Notes: a model not told the origin generated them from the sequence alone. Positions 1 to 9,187 are shown, counted from the stretch's first letter. The stretch: 64,000 bases of DNA from Acinetobacter sp. MB5 (GCF_003261585.1 NZ_POVU01000004.1:1-64000), one strand, 5' to 3'. A program made the numbers and translations.

Positions 1-108
1 GCTGTTGAAGCTGTTGAAGCTGTTGAAGCTGTTGAAGCTGTTGAAGCTGTTGAAGCTGTTGAAGCTGTTGAAGCTGTTGAAGCTGTTGAAGCTGTTGAAG
101 CTGTTGAA
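1..108 (+). repeat. Perfect 9-bp tandem repeat, 12 units, in coding sequence
   Basis: The unit GCTGTTGAA is repeated twelve times without a mismatch from base 1 to 108, and the array may continue beyond the left edge. Each unit adds Ala-Val-Glu to the protein. Because the unit is a multiple of three, slippage would change tail length without breaking the frame. Perfect identity suggests recent expansion. Confidence 0.95.
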
Positions 109-234
109 GCTAAAGCAGAAAGTAAAACAACCGCAAAAGCAAGCAAAGCTGAAGCCAAGGACAAAACTGCAGCTCGACCTCCTCGTCGCCCACGTGGCCG
201 TCCACCAAAAAAAGCAACAACACCAACTGAATAA
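1..234 (+). CDS. rne: C-terminal end of a basic, repeat-containing protein, probably ribonuclease E (5' truncated)
   Basis: The reading frame is open from base 1 and stops at TAA 232-234. It encodes twelve Ala-Val-Glu repeats, then a Lys/Ala-rich stretch and a basic tail with the AT-hook-like motif PRRPRGRPPKK. A repetitive, charged, disordered tail ending in an Arg/Pro/Lys motif fits the C-terminal scaffold of RNase E in Acinetobacter, where it would bind RNA or degradosome partners. The catalytic half lies outside the window, so the name is an inference. The overlapping open frame at 5-274, which reads Lys-Leu-Leu repeats, is a frame shadow. A strong terminator follows 9 bp after the stop codon. 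Confidence 0.5.
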   Translation, partial: AVEAVEAVEAVEAVEAVEAVEAVEAVEAVEAVEAVEAKAESKTTAKASKAEAKDKTAARPPRRPRGRPPKKATTPTE

Positions 235-243
235 ATCCGATCT

Positions 244-272
244 AAAACCGCTTCCTTCGAGAAGCGGTTTTT
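244..272 (+). terminator. Rho-independent terminator after the first gene
   Basis: An 11-bp perfect stem (244-254 with 261-271, arm AAAACCGCTTC) encloses a 6-nt loop. The 3' arm ends in a run of T. It lies 9 bp after the stop codon of the upstream gene and before the acyl-CoA synthetase. Confidence 0.9.
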
Positions 273-327
273 AGTTTTAAGGCAACTGCTTTACTCTATT
301 CCTATCTTTTCTTAGCGCAGGCACGTG

Positions 328-2160
328 ATGAAACCGTCTTCAGATACAATTAAATTGAGTGACATTTTCCAAAAAATCCCACAGGTCTTGCCTAAACTTC
401 CTCACATTGCATCAGGTTTAAGTCAGGCTTATTTACGCGGTGCAAAAACACCTACAGGGCTTGCCGTCGCTTTTGAAAAGACTGCTCAACGATTCCCAGA
501 GCGCCCTGCTTTATTTTTCGAAAAGCAACAATTCAGTTATCAAAAACTTAATCAATGGGCCAACCAGATCGGACACTACTTTTTAGCTCAAGGCATTCAA
601 AAAGGTGATGTAGTTGCATTAATGCTCAGCAACCGACCAGAGTTCTTTGCGAGCATACTCGCCTTGGCAAAAATTGGAGCAATTTCTGCTTTATTAAATA
701 CATCACAATCTGGCAAAGTGCTGAGTCACAGTATTCGACTAGTGCAACCCAAAGCAGTTATTGTTGGAGAGGAATATCACGCCATATTTGATGAAATTCG
801 CCCTGAACTCCATGAAAATACGGTTTTATACTGGTTTGCAGATACTGAAACCCTGAAAGAACAAGGCACAGCACCACAAGGTTATTTAAATTTAGCCAAC
901 TGTGCGCATCCCTTTCCTGAATTCAATACAACTACAACCAAACGCACCCATTCAAAAGATGGTTTGTTTTATATTTACACTTCTGGCACAACAGGTTTAC
1001 CGAAAGCCGTCATTTTCAATCATGGGCGCTGGACTTTGGCATTCGGCACCTATGGGCACGTGCTGAACCTCAATCAAAATGATGTGTTATACGCCCCCTT
1101 GCCAATGTACCACGCCACAGGTATCGTCGTGTGCTGGTGTGGAGTCATTGCTGGCGGTGCAGCTCTAGCTACTCGCCGAAAATATTCATCAAGCCAGTTC
1201 TGGTCAGATGTTCGTGAATTTGATGCATCCGCATTAGGTTATGTTGGCGAAATTTGCCGTTATCTACTGGATACTCCCGCATCTCCACAAGACCAGCAGC
1301 ATCGAGTCAGCAAAATGATTGGTAATGGCATGCGTCCTAATATTTGGCACACATTTAAACAGCGCTTTGCTGTTCACGAAATTCTGGAAATGTATGCCTC
1401 TAGCGAAGGTAACGTTGGTTTTAGCAATTTACTTAATTTTGACAATACCATTGGATTCTCACCAACGCCTTTTGCCATTGTGCAATATGACCAGGAAAAA
1501 AATCAGCCGATTCGTGATGCCAAAGGATTTTGCCAACCTGTCCGCAAAGGTGATGTTGGCTTGTTGATTGGTAAAATTACCCGCCGCTCGCCTTTCGATG
1601 GCTATACCGATGCTGAAAAAAATCGTGCTGCGATCTTGCAAGATGTCTTTAAACAGGGAGATGCCTACTTTAATAGTGGCGACTTGGTACGAAATTTAGG
1701 CTTTCGCCATGCTCAATTTGTTGATCGCTTAGGTGATACTTTCCGTTGGAAAGGTGAAAATGTGTCGACCGCAGAGGTTGAAGGAATCTTGTGTGATCAC
1801 CCTCTGATTAATGAAGCTGTGGTCTATGGCGTGGAAATTCCACAAACCAATGGACGCGCTGGTATGGCAAGCATCAGCCTAGCAACAGGAATGACTCTGG
1901 ATCAATTAGATCTCGGTGCACTTTGGCAAGATTTGAAACAAGCCCTCCCTGCCTATGCGATTCCCATTTTTTTACGTATTCAAGATCAACTTGAAACAAC
2001 CAGCACCTTCAAGTATCCAAAGCAAAAATTAAAGAGCCAAGGTTTTGATCTGGCACAATGTGAAGATACTATTTTGGTTTATTTGCCACAGACCCAGACT
2101 TATGCCGTACTCAGTGATGAGATATTCGCACTCATTCAACAGTATCATTATCGTTTTTAG
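328..2160 (+). CDS. Long-chain acyl-CoA synthetase (FATP/FadD-type AMP-dependent ligase)
   Basis: This 610-residue AMP-forming ligase would activate long or very long fatty acids to acyl-CoA. The phosphate-binding motif YTSGTTGLPKA lies near residue 230. The region around GDLVRN and GDTFRWKGENVSTAEVE carries the adenylate-binding and hinge motifs typical of the FATP/very-long-chain subfamily. The length fits that family. ATG 328 is preferred over the GTG immediately before it (325). It stands alone between a terminator and the tRNA promoter. Substrate chain length cannot be read from the sequence. Confidence 0.85.
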   Translation: MKPSSDTIKLSDIFQKIPQVLPKLPHIASGLSQAYLRGAKTPTGLAVAFEKTAQRFPERPALFFEKQQFSYQKLNQWANQIGHYFLAQGIQKGDVVALMLSNRPEFFASILALAKIGAISALLNTSQSGKVLSHSIRLVQPKAVIVGEEYHAIFDEIRPELHENTVLYWFADTETLKEQGTAPQGYLNLANCAHPFPEFNTTTTKRTHSKDGLFYIYTSGTTGLPKAVIFNHGRWTLAFGTYGHVLNLNQNDVLYAPLPMYHATGIVVCWCGVIAGGAALATRRKYSSSQFWSDVREFDASALGYVGEICRYLLDTPASPQDQQHRVSKMIGNGMRPNIWHTFKQRFAVHEILEMYASSEGNVGFSNLLNFDNTIGFSPTPFAIVQYDQEKNQPIRDAKGFCQPVRKGDVGLLIGKITRRSPFDGYTDAEKNRAAILQDVFKQGDAYFNSGDLVRNLGFRHAQFVDRLGDTFRWKGENVSTAEVEGILCDHPLINEAVVYGVEIPQTNGRAGMASISLATGMTLDQLDLGALWQDLKQALPAYAIPIFLRIQDQLETTSTFKYPKQKLKSQGFDLAQCEDTILVYLPQTQTYAVLSDEIFALIQQYHYRF

Positions 2161-2233
2161 GCCGTTTTTTTAGCCAAAAATCTTAAATTTGTGGATTTTG
2201 TAAACAATTGATTCATTTTCTTGCAAAATCCTC

Positions 2234-2261
2234 TTGCCATCGCTCAAGATCTTGCTACAAT
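2234..2261 (+). promoter_or_regulatory. Sigma-70 promoter for the tRNA-Lys pair
   Basis: The -35 box TTGCCA (2234-2239) and the -10 box TACAAT (2256-2261) each match consensus at five of six positions, with a 16-bp spacer. Transcription would start near 2268, about 14 bp before the first tRNA. Confidence 0.8.
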
Positions 2262-2281
2262 ACGCTCCATCAAGACGATAT

Positions 2282-2357
2282 GGGTCGTTAGCTCAGTTGG
2301 TAGAGCAGCGGACTTTTAATCCGTTGGTCCCGCGTTCGAGTCGCGGACGACCCACCA
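2282..2357 (+). tRNA. tRNA-Lys (anticodon TTT)
   Basis: A 76-nt cloverleaf with acceptor arms GGGTCGT and ACGACCC, anticodon loop CTTTTAA (anticodon TTT), T-arm with GTTCGAGTC, and an encoded CCA end. It is the first of two near-identical copies. Confidence 0.97.
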
Positions 2358-2379
2358 TTTATCGAATTGAACCCGTTAG

Positions 2380-2455
2380 GGGTCGTTAGCTCAGGTGGTA
2401 GAGCAGCGGACTTTTAATCCGTTGGTCCCGCGTTCGAGTCGCGGACGACCCACCA
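2380..2455 (+). tRNA. tRNA-Lys (anticodon TTT), second copy
   Basis: It is identical to the first copy except for one D-loop base (TCAGGTGG instead of TCAGTTGG). CCA is encoded. The copies are 22 bp apart and presumably cotranscribed and cut apart by RNases. Confidence 0.97.
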
Positions 2456-2463
2456 AGATTCTA

Positions 2464-2495
2464 AAAAATCCTCTCTTTTTGAGAGGTTTTTTTTT
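2464..2495 (+). terminator. Terminator of the tRNA-Lys operon
   Basis: CCTCTC (2470-2475) pairs with GAGAGG (2481-2486) across a T5 loop. The stem is flanked by A-rich sequence and followed by nine T residues. Confidence 0.9.
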
Positions 2496-2551
2496 GCCTC
2501 AATAAAATGGCAACACACCATCTAACTTAAACACTTTATTTTTGATTCAAA

Positions 2552-3196
2552 TTAATTTTTAGCACGTACCAAATAATAATTATTTAACGTATACGGATGA
2601 CCATGCTCAAAGATCGTTTTGTTAATTGCAAAATTACGCTGGCTATCCATGACCAAATTGCCTTTTTCGTCAATCAAGTAATAAAAACGTAAGCCTTCCT
2701 TAAAATAAACCAGAATATATTTCTTCTGATTTTCCGTAACAATTTCCCAGTGATCATCACGATAGTCTTGTGTTGCACGCGTGTCGGCATACACACGACC
2801 AAAACTTTTGATCAGTCGAAAAATTGAGCCATCTTCCATTAAATTCAAAATATATTCAACAGAGCCTTGTTGCCCAGCATCGCAACGCGCAATCGGATCT
2901 TGGCAAGAAATGGTCACCATATACCGCCCGACCATTTTCTTTTCCAATGGCGTCAAAACATAGTGGGCATTGGAATGCTGTGCTTGCACTGGCATAGAAC
3001 TTCGACCAGCAACATCCAACAGCTTTTGACCTTCTGCCGAATGATGCAATGACAGGCTTGTACTCACCGACTGATGAGACTGAGTGACGCTTTCTGATGA
3101 GGTATTTTTGGGGCTACATGCGACAAGTTGGAAGGAACAACCTAAAACAAATGCCGAATAACTTATTGTTTTTATAAATTTTTGAGAATTCAACAT
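2552..3196 (-). CDS. Uncharacterised lipoprotein
   Basis: A 214-residue protein with an N-terminal signal and lipobox ending LVAC (Cys27), so it is predicted to be lipid-anchored in the envelope. The mature part begins with a Ser/Thr/Gln-rich linker. A compact domain follows with two Cys in SCQDPIARCDAG and several aromatic strands, resembling small lipoprotein sensor or copper-resistance-type beta domains, but I recognise no family securely. It is monocistronic, converges with the tRNA-Lys pair and is divergent from the PspC gene. Confidence 0.7.
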   Translation of the reverse strand: MLNSQKFIKTISYSAFVLGCSFQLVACSPKNTSSESVTQSHQSVSTSLSLHHSAEGQKLLDVAGRSSMPVQAQHSNAHYVLTPLEKKMVGRYMVTISCQDPIARCDAGQQGSVEYILNLMEDGSIFRLIKSFGRVYADTRATQDYRDDHWEIVTENQKKYILVYFKEGLRFYYLIDEKGNLVMDSQRNFAINKTIFEHGHPYTLNNYYLVRAKN

Positions 3197-3364
3197 ATGA
3201 CTTGCCTAGAGGGAAGATATGCACCAAATGGCACATTAATTTCAGGCATTGTAATCAAAACAATTTTTATCCTGATAAAAAATTACATAAATTAACGCAT
3301 TTTTTTGCAGGTACAGACTAGAAATTTAAAACTCCATCTCCATATATTTTCTAAGACATTATTC

Positions 3365-3392
3365 ACTGTTTCTTCGCTTAAGAATAAACAGT
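3365..3392 (+). promoter_or_regulatory. Hairpin in the leader of the PspC-domain gene
   Basis: ACTGTTTCTTC (3365-3375) pairs with GAATAAACAGT (3382-3392) with one internal mismatch and loop GCTTAA. It sits just upstream of the AAGGAG ribosome-binding site. No T tract follows, so it is more likely a leader structure or a protein-binding inverted repeat than a terminator. Confidence 0.5.
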
Positions 3393-3415
3393 TTTGAATA
3401 GCAAAGGAGACTTGA

Positions 3416-3676
3416 ATGAGCAACTCAGGATTATACCGATCAAATCAGCAAAAAATCATTGCGGGTGTGATGGGTGGTATTGCTGAACGGTTTGGTTGGA
3501 ATGCCAACTTGCTGCGAGTTATCTTTGTTTTGGTTTCGATTATAAGTTCAGGATTTCCTGGCATTTTAGTCTATTTGGTTTTATGGTTCGTCATGCCAAA
3601 ACAACCGAGACTTTCAAATACATCAGCGTATTATCAACAACCGATTCGTACGGTGAATGACGAACGCTATCGCTAA
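3416..3676 (+). CDS. PspC-domain small membrane protein
   Basis: An 86-residue protein with the PspC fold: a short N-terminal stretch containing KIIAGVMGGIAERFGW, then one strong membrane segment (about residues 33-60) ending LVLWFVMPK. PspC proteins sit in the inner membrane and take part in envelope-stress signalling, though single-domain members like this often lack the rest of the psp operon, as here. The ribosome-binding site AAGGAG lies 7-8 bp before the ATG. It is a single gene closed by a bidirectional terminator. Confidence 0.85.
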   Translation: MSNSGLYRSNQQKIIAGVMGGIAERFGWNANLLRVIFVLVSIISSGFPGILVYLVLWFVMPKQPRLSNTSAYYQQPIRTVNDERYR

Positions 3677-3691
3677 GTTTTTAAAGTTTCG

Positions 3692-3725
3692 CCACGATTT
3701 TTCCCCCGAAAGTCGTGGTTTTTTT
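3692..3725 (+). terminator. Terminator after the PspC gene
   Basis: CCACGA (3692-3697) pairs with TCGTGG (3713-3718), followed by seven T. Its T tract overlaps the stop codon of the convergent HPP-CBS gene. Confidence 0.8.
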
Positions 3726-4815
3726 ATGCCTGTTGCATCAGCAGTTGTCGCTGTAACGCCGCAATCATATCGGCACGACTAATAATTCCAACTAAACGTT
3801 GCTGCTCAACCACAGCAATATAATTAAATGAACGTTCCACAAAATAAGGAATGAGGTCGTATAACGGTTGTTCAGGCTGAACCGTAACCACTTGGCGCTG
3901 CATAATCTGATAGACAAAATCTTGGTGTGGTGCGCGTGGATCAGCAACCGACTGAAACCATTCCACAACTTCATAGAGTGCCAGTGTTCCCAATAATTTT
4001 CCTGCATCATCAATCACAGGCAAACTCATCAGATTAACCTGTTTGAATTTGGCAACAGCCTGCTGAATTTCATCTTGAGCATTTAGGGTGATTAAATCAC
4101 GACTCATAATATCTTGGCAGGCGTAAATCTGTGGAGAGCGCTGTTGAGCATGGCGCTGTGCCTGTAAAATAATTTCCTCAAGCTGATATTGGCTAATATC
4201 GAGTAGCTCGGTTTGATGCGCTAAAACATCTTGAATGTCTTGGGGTTGAATACTAACTTTTTGTTCTGGTGTCGGGTCTTTGCTACGCGGATTAAGTTGT
4301 GCAGTGTTTGGGTAACTGCGTCCAATGGCACGATTAAAAATGACAGCAACAGCCAAAAGTAACAATGAATTTAACAAAACAGGATAAGCGATAAATTTAA
4401 AGCCCAACTGATGCACTGATGCTCCGCCCAAGACTGCGGTCATCGCGACTGCTCCACTCGGGGGATGTAAGGAATCGCTGCTCATCATCACAAAAATCGC
4501 CAGTGCAACGGCTAGGCTAAATGACAGTGTAGTTTCGGGAATATATTGTGCGCATAAAATACCAATCAATGCGGCAAGTGTATTTCCGACCACAATATTC
4601 CACGGCTGTGCCAAAGGGCTAGAAGGGACAGCAAATAACAAGACGGAAGATGCCCCCATTGGGGCAATGTACCACGCATTAAAATCACCCAACGCCCACC
4701 AGCTAAAAGCGGATGAAATCGCGAGTCCGAGTAAGGCACCAAGCGCACACAACACGCGTTCCCTGACAGGCAGCAATTTAAAATTGGGTTTTAAAATGTC
4801 TAAACGTAGCCGCAT
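3724..4815 (-). CDS. HPP-family membrane protein fused to tandem CBS domains
   Basis: A 363-residue protein. The first about 165 residues form a four- to five-segment membrane domain with the family signature SLHPPSGAVA. After a linker, two CBS motifs follow at about residues 230-355 (DIMSRDLITL and QIMQRQVVTV), which usually bind adenine nucleotides. HPP proteins in cyanobacteria and plastids have been linked to nitrite transport; the substrate here is unknown. The CBS pair suggests gating by energy state. A putative promoter (TATAAT on the minus strand, 4852-4847) lies just upstream. Confidence 0.85.
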   Translation of the reverse strand: MRLRLDILKPNFKLLPVRERVLCALGALLGLAISSAFSWWALGDFNAWYIAPMGASSVLLFAVPSSPLAQPWNIVVGNTLAALIGILCAQYIPETTLSFSLAVALAIFVMMSSDSLHPPSGAVAMTAVLGGASVHQLGFKFIAYPVLLNSLLLLAVAVIFNRAIGRSYPNTAQLNPRSKDPTPEQKVSIQPQDIQDVLAHQTELLDISQYQLEEIILQAQRHAQQRSPQIYACQDIMSRDLITLNAQDEIQQAVAKFKQVNLMSLPVIDDAGKLLGTLALYEVVEWFQSVADPRAPHQDFVYQIMQRQVVTVQPEQPLYDLIPYFVERSFNYIAVVEQQRLVGIISRADMIAALQRQLLMQQA

Positions 4816-4846
4816 CTTCCCTGCTCTTTTTACTCTATGGAAAAAT

Positions 4847-4852
4847 ATTATA
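4847..4852 (-). promoter_or_regulatory. -10 element of the HPP-CBS gene
   Basis: A perfect TATAAT reads on the minus strand at 4852-4847, 32 bp upstream of the ATG, preceded by CCG. A weak -35 lies near 4870-4876. Confidence 0.5.
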
Positions 4853-4918
4853 CGGTGTGAATCTTAAAGATGTATTTACTTTATATATTATAAATATCAG
4901 AAAACTCTTTGATGACTT

Positions 4919-4992
4919 TGATGAGGAAATGCTGAATCTACATGCAAAATTTATCTTCCTCATCATTTCTCTGACGATCGGCAATTTTGCAT
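4919..4992. repeat. Two interlocked inverted repeats between divergent promoters
   Basis: Arm A TGATGAGGAA (4919-4928) is complementary to A' (4956-4965). Arm B ATGCAAAATT (4942-4951) is complementary to B' (4983-4992). The order A-B-A'-B' is that of a pseudoknot, or of two mutually exclusive hairpins. The element lies upstream of both the HPP promoter and the glyQ promoter, so it could be an operator region or part of an unrecognised transcript. Confidence 0.6.
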
Positions 4993-5000
4993 AGAAGTCT

Positions 5001-5029
5001 TTGCCACCTACCTACAAAATCCTTATACT
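5001..5029 (+). promoter_or_regulatory. Sigma-70 promoter of glyQS
   Basis: TTGCCA (5001-5006) and TATACT (5024-5029) each match consensus at five of six positions, with a 17-bp spacer. The predicted start is near 5036, giving a leader of about 29 nt. Confidence 0.75.
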
Positions 5030-5064
5030 TAGGGACAATTTTTCTCATAATTCGTGGATGCTAC

Positions 5065-6042
5065 ATGAGTCGCGCCATCTCGCATATTGATACTTTTCAA
5101 GGCTTAATTCTTGCCTTACAAAATTACTGGGCCGAGCAAGGCTGTGTTGTTTTACAACCTTATGACATGGAAGTTGGCGCAGGGACATTCCACACGGCAA
5201 CATTCTTACGTGCCTTAGGCCCTGAAACTTGGAACGCGGCTTACGTACAGCCTTCTCGTCGCCCTAAAGATGGCCGCTATGGTGAAAACCCGAACCGCTT
5301 ACAGCATTATTACCAGTTCCAAGTGGTCTTGAAGCCAAATCCAGATAACATTCAGCAGTTGTATTTGGACTCACTCAAAGCCATCGGCATTGACACTTTA
5401 ACCCATGACATTCGCTTTGTAGAAGACAACTGGGAATCTCCAACGCTTGGTGCTTGGGGCTTAGGTTGGGAAGTTTGGCTGAATGGTATGGAAGTGACTC
5501 AGTTCACTTACTTCCAACAAGTGGGTGGTATCGAATGTTACCCTGTGACAGGCGAAATTACGTATGGTCTTGAACGTCTTGCCATGTATTTGCAAGGGGT
5601 TGACTCGGTGTATGACTTGGTTTGGACAAAAGGCCCATTTGGCACAGTGACGTATGGCGATGTGTTCCATCAAAACGAAGTAGAACAATCGACCTATAAC
5701 TTCGAATACGCACCTGTTGAAAAACTGTTTGAATTCTTCGATTTTTACGAGTCAGAAGCCAACCGTCTGATTGAAGCTGAGCTGCCATTACCTGCGTATG
5801 AACAAGTGATGAAAGCATCACACACCTTTAACTTGCTGGACGCACGTGGTGCAATTTCGGTGACCGAACGTCAGCGTTATATTTTACGTGTTCGTGGATT
5901 GTCACGTGCCATTGCTCAAAGTTATGTCCAAGCGCGTGCCAAGTTGGGCTTCCCAATGGCAGAGCCGCATTTACGTGATGAAGTCTTAGCACAGTTACAA
6001 GCACAAGCCGACGCAGAAGCTGCAAAAACGGAGAACAAATAA
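5065..6042 (+). CDS. glyQ: Glycyl-tRNA synthetase alpha subunit
   Basis: A 325-residue class II synthetase subunit of the bacterial alpha2beta2 GlyRS. It activates glycine and contains the catalytic core. The N-terminal region [19 protein letters not shown] and the motif [14 protein letters not shown] are characteristic. The ATG at 5065 begins [12 protein letters not shown], the normal GlyQ start; an open frame upstream to 4987 contains no family residues. Its stop codon overlaps the glyS start by one base (TAATG), showing translational coupling. Confidence 0.97.
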   Translation: MSRAISHIDTFQGLILALQNYWAEQGCVVLQPYDMEVGAGTFHTATFLRALGPETWNAAYVQPSRRPKDGRYGENPNRLQHYYQFQVVLKPNPDNIQQLYLDSLKAIGIDTLTHDIRFVEDNWESPTLGAWGLGWEVWLNGMEVTQFTYFQQVGGIECYPVTGEITYGLERLAMYLQGVDSVYDLVWTKGPFGTVTYGDVFHQNEVEQSTYNFEYAPVEKLFEFFDFYESEANRLIEAELPLPAYEQVMKASHTFNLLDARGAISVTERQRYILRVRGLSRAIAQSYVQARAKLGFPMAEPHLRDEVLAQLQAQADAEAAKTENK

Positions 6043-8111
6043 TGACTCAACATACTGTTTTATTTGAACTCGGCTGTGAAGAACTTCCTCCAAAAAGCTT
6101 AAAAACTTTGCGCGATGCCCTACAGGCTGAAACGGTCAAAGGCTTACAGGAAGCAGGTTTAAACTTTGCTTCAATTGAAGCTTATGCAGCACCACGTCGT
6201 TTGGCTTTAAAAATTGTCGATGTCGATGGCGCTCAAGCTGACACACAAAAACGCTTTGATGGCCCTGCGGTACAAGCGGCTTATGATGCGGAAGGCAAAC
6301 CAACGAAAGCGCTTGATGGCTTTATGCGTGGTCAAGGCATTGGCATAGAACAGGTTTCAACCTTCCAAGCAGGTAAAGTTGAAAAAGTGTGTTATTACAA
6401 AGACATTCAAGGTCAAAGCCTTGATGCACTTTTACCGCAAATCTTGCAAACTGCTTTGGATCGCTTACCGATTGCAAAACGCATGCGTTCAGCAGCGAGC
6501 CGTACCGAATTTGTTCGCCCTGTAAAATGGGTGGTATTGCTGAAAGATGGCCAAGTGATTCCTGCCACGATTCAGGATCACGTTGCAGGTAACTTGAGCT
6601 ATGGTCACCGTTTCCATGCACCTGAAGCAATCACTTTGACACATGCGAACGACTACTTGGCGGCTTTAGAAAAAGCCCATGTAATTGCCAACTTTGAACT
6701 GCGTCAGGAATTGATTCAAGAGCAAGTGAAAAAACTGGCTGATGAAGTCAATGCGACTGCGATTGTGCCAAGTGACTTGTTGGATGAAGTAACTGCACTT
6801 GTAGAATGGCCTGTTGCCCTTCGCGCAACCTTTGAAGAACGCTATTTGGCTGTGCCACAAGAAGCCTTGATTACCACCATGCAGGACAACCAAAAGTATT
6901 TCTGCTTGGTAAACAGCGAAGGTAAATTACAGCCTTACTTCATTACGGTGTCGAATATCGACTCAAAAGACCCGATTCAAATTATTGAAGGGAATGAAAA
7001 AGTGGTTCGTCCACGTTTGAGCGATGCTGAATTCTTCTTCTTGCAAGACCAAAAACAACCACTTGCTTCTCGTAAAGAAAAATTGGCCAACATGGTGTTC
7101 CAAGCACAATTGGGTACACTTTGGGACAAGTCAGAGCGTATTGCTAAATTGGCTGTGGCTTTGGCAAGCATTACAGGCGCAAATACCGCTGATGCTGAAA
7201 AAGCAGCCTTACTGGCAAAATGCGATTTAACCTCTGAATTGGTGGGTGAATTCCCTGAACTTCAAGGGATTGCAGGCACTTACTATGCTCGCATCGAAGG
7301 CGAAAATGATGAAGTTGCCGAAGCCCTTGGCGAACAGTATTTACCAAAATTTGCAGGCGATGTTTTACCAAAAACCAAGACGGGTACAACCATTGCGCTT
7401 GCTGACCGCTTAGATACCTTGGTGGGTATTTTTGGTATCGGGCAAGCCCCAACAGGTTCAAAAGACCCGTTTGCACTGCGTCGTTCAGCGATTGGTATTT
7501 TACGTCTGATTATTGAAAATGAACTGGATGTGACTATTGAAGAGTTGGTCAATCTGGCACTGCAAGGTTATGGCGAGATTGTGAAAGATCACGGCAAGAC
7601 TTTGGCTGATGCGGTTGCTTTCCTTGAAGGTCGTTACCGTGCCAAATATGAAGACCAAGGGGTTGCGGTAGATGTATTGCAAGCGGTTCAGGCGTTATCA
7701 CCAAAATCTCCGCTTGATTTTGACAAACGTATCAATGCCGTGAATCACTTCCGCGCACTACCTGAAGCAGCAGCACTTGCGGCAGCCAACAAACGTGTTG
7801 CCAACATTCTTGCAAAAGAAGCAACACCTGAAGGTACTGTGGATGCCAGCAAATTGGTCGAAGATGCTGAAAAAGCATTATATGCTGAGCTTCAAGCGGT
7901 GAATCCTGTGGTTGAGCCATTATTGGCAGCCAAAGATTACACTGAAGCCTTGTCTAAGCTTGCTGCACTTCGTGCACCAATCGATGCGTTCTTTGAAGGC
8001 GTGATGGTGATGGCGGAAGATGCAGAACTCAAAGCCAACCGTTTACGTTTATTGGCACAGTTGCGTAATTTGTTTACTGCTGTGGCTGATGTCAGTGTGT
8101 TGCAGCACTAA
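6042..8111 (+). CDS. glyS: Glycyl-tRNA synthetase beta subunit
   Basis: A 689-residue protein of typical GlyS length. It starts with [16 protein letters not shown], the conserved N-terminal motif, and ends with the DALR-like anticodon-binding region ([15 protein letters not shown]). The beta subunit supplies tRNA recognition to the GlyQ catalytic subunit. It is cotranscribed with glyQ and followed by a strong terminator. Confidence 0.97.
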   Translation: MTQHTVLFELGCEELPPKSLKTLRDALQAETVKGLQEAGLNFASIEAYAAPRRLALKIVDVDGAQADTQKRFDGPAVQAAYDAEGKPTKALDGFMRGQGIGIEQVSTFQAGKVEKVCYYKDIQGQSLDALLPQILQTALDRLPIAKRMRSAASRTEFVRPVKWVVLLKDGQVIPATIQDHVAGNLSYGHRFHAPEAITLTHANDYLAALEKAHVIANFELRQELIQEQVKKLADEVNATAIVPSDLLDEVTALVEWPVALRATFEERYLAVPQEALITTMQDNQKYFCLVNSEGKLQPYFITVSNIDSKDPIQIIEGNEKVVRPRLSDAEFFFLQDQKQPLASRKEKLANMVFQAQLGTLWDKSERIAKLAVALASITGANTADAEKAALLAKCDLTSELVGEFPELQGIAGTYYARIEGENDEVAEALGEQYLPKFAGDVLPKTKTGTTIALADRLDTLVGIFGIGQAPTGSKDPFALRRSAIGILRLIIENELDVTIEELVNLALQGYGEIVKDHGKTLADAVAFLEGRYRAKYEDQGVAVDVLQAVQALSPKSPLDFDKRINAVNHFRALPEAAALAAANKRVANILAKEATPEGTVDASKLVEDAEKALYAELQAVNPVVEPLLAAKDYTEALSKLAALRAPIDAFFEGVMVMAEDAELKANRLRLLAQLRNLFTAVADVSVLQH

Positions 8112-8134
8112 ATTTTTTAAGATTTGAACATTTA

Positions 8135-8160
8135 AAAAACCCGCATTAGAGCGGGTTTTT
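8135..8160 (+). terminator. Terminator of glyQS
   Basis: A 10-bp perfect stem (AAAAACCCGC, 8135-8144, with 8151-8160) around loop ATTAGA, ending in a T run. It would also serve the convergent EamA gene. Confidence 0.92.
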
Positions 8161-8185
8161 TATTCATAAAAATAAGATATGCAAA

Positions 8186-9121
8186 TCACCGATTGGATTT
8201 ATTCATCCAAACAATACTGGCAACAATCATCATTCCGCCAAACAAAATGATCCAAGAAGGCCGCTCTCCCAAAAAGAGCATTGCCAAACTGATTGCCACG
8301 ATTGGCGTAACATATAAAAAGTTAGATGCAAGGGTTAAAGGCAGATTCCGCAAAACCTCAGCCCAAAGTAAATAAGCCAATGCACTCGGAAATAATCCCA
8401 GTAAAACTACGGAAAGATTGGCTTGCCATGTAGCATGTAAAACACTCGTGTACAGATGTGGACTATAGCAGAGTAAAGGTAACGTTCCCAACCAGATGAC
8501 ATAGCACATCATGCTCACCGTATCGTATTCGAGCGCAAAACGTTTATATAAATTAAAATAAATGCCCCATGCGATAGCTGCACATAAAATCATTAGGCTA
8601 TGAGCATTCGGTAAGCTAAACCCATGATCGCCACTAATCACCAAAATCGCACCGCAAAGTCCCAATACAATACAGATCCACTGCACAACACGAATCTGCT
8701 CTTTCAGCAGAAATGCAGAAATCAGGACTGTAAATAACGGAATGGACTGGCTCAGAATGCTCGATGCAACCGCAGTCACATATTGTTGCCCAATATTAAT
8801 CAGTAAATGATGAATGGTGACAGAGAATAATCCCAGCATCCCAAATCGTGGCAAGTCGTTCCAGCGGACAGGCTGAATCCCTTTTTTCAGTACAAGTAAA
8901 AATAAGAAGAGCGAAGCGATTAAAAATCGAAGCAATGCAATATGTTGGGGGCTATAAGAATCTAATGCACGATGTACTCCAATCGGTGAATATCCCCAAC
9001 ACAGCACAGTGATTCCAATAAAAACATAAAGTTTGAGTGCCTCAGAGAAATGAGGTGCTTTTACAAGTGCGGAAATAGTCATCGCTGATCTGCAATCATG
9101 AAGATAAATTTCCTTCATCAT
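8186..9121 (-). CDS. EamA/DMT-family transporter
   Basis: Up to 311 residues with about ten hydrophobic segments in two EamA repeats, the drug/metabolite transporter architecture. The second half carries the typical FLGERPSW motif. It is probably a small-molecule exporter; substrate unknown. The start is uncertain: ATG 9121 or ATG 9082 (MTISALVK), neither with a strong ribosome-binding site. It is divergent from a LysR regulator 66 bp away, a common pairing in which the regulator controls the transporter. Confidence 0.82.
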   Translation of the reverse strand: MMKEIYLHDCRSAMTISALVKAPHFSEALKLYVFIGITVLCWGYSPIGVHRALDSYSPQHIALLRFLIASLFLFLLVLKKGIQPVRWNDLPRFGMLGLFSVTIHHLLINIGQQYVTAVASSILSQSIPLFTVLISAFLLKEQIRVVQWICIVLGLCGAILVISGDHGFSLPNAHSLMILCAAIAWGIYFNLYKRFALEYDTVSMMCYVIWLGTLPLLCYSPHLYTSVLHATWQANLSVVLLGLFPSALAYLLWAEVLRNLPLTLASNFLYVTPIVAISLAMLFLGERPSWIILFGGMMIVASIVWMNKSNR

Positions 9122-9187
9122 AATCGGCTATATGATTGTGTAAAATTAACTTATATTGAGTATCTAATTCTGTTTAAGTGAATGATT

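Noticed and set aside
1..108. Possible CRISPR array
   Set aside because: The units are 9 bp, contiguous, in frame and without spacers, so it is a coding tandem repeat.
5..274. Open frame reading Lys-Leu-Leu repeats
   Set aside because: It is an out-of-frame reading of the 9-bp repeat; the Ala-Val-Glu frame joins a basic tail with a stop codon and terminator that fit a real protein end.
4866..5064. T-box or glycine riboswitch upstream of glyQS
   Set aside because: A good promoter at 5001-5029 leaves a leader of only about 29 nt, and T-box elements are a Gram-positive feature. No glycine aptamer core is seen.
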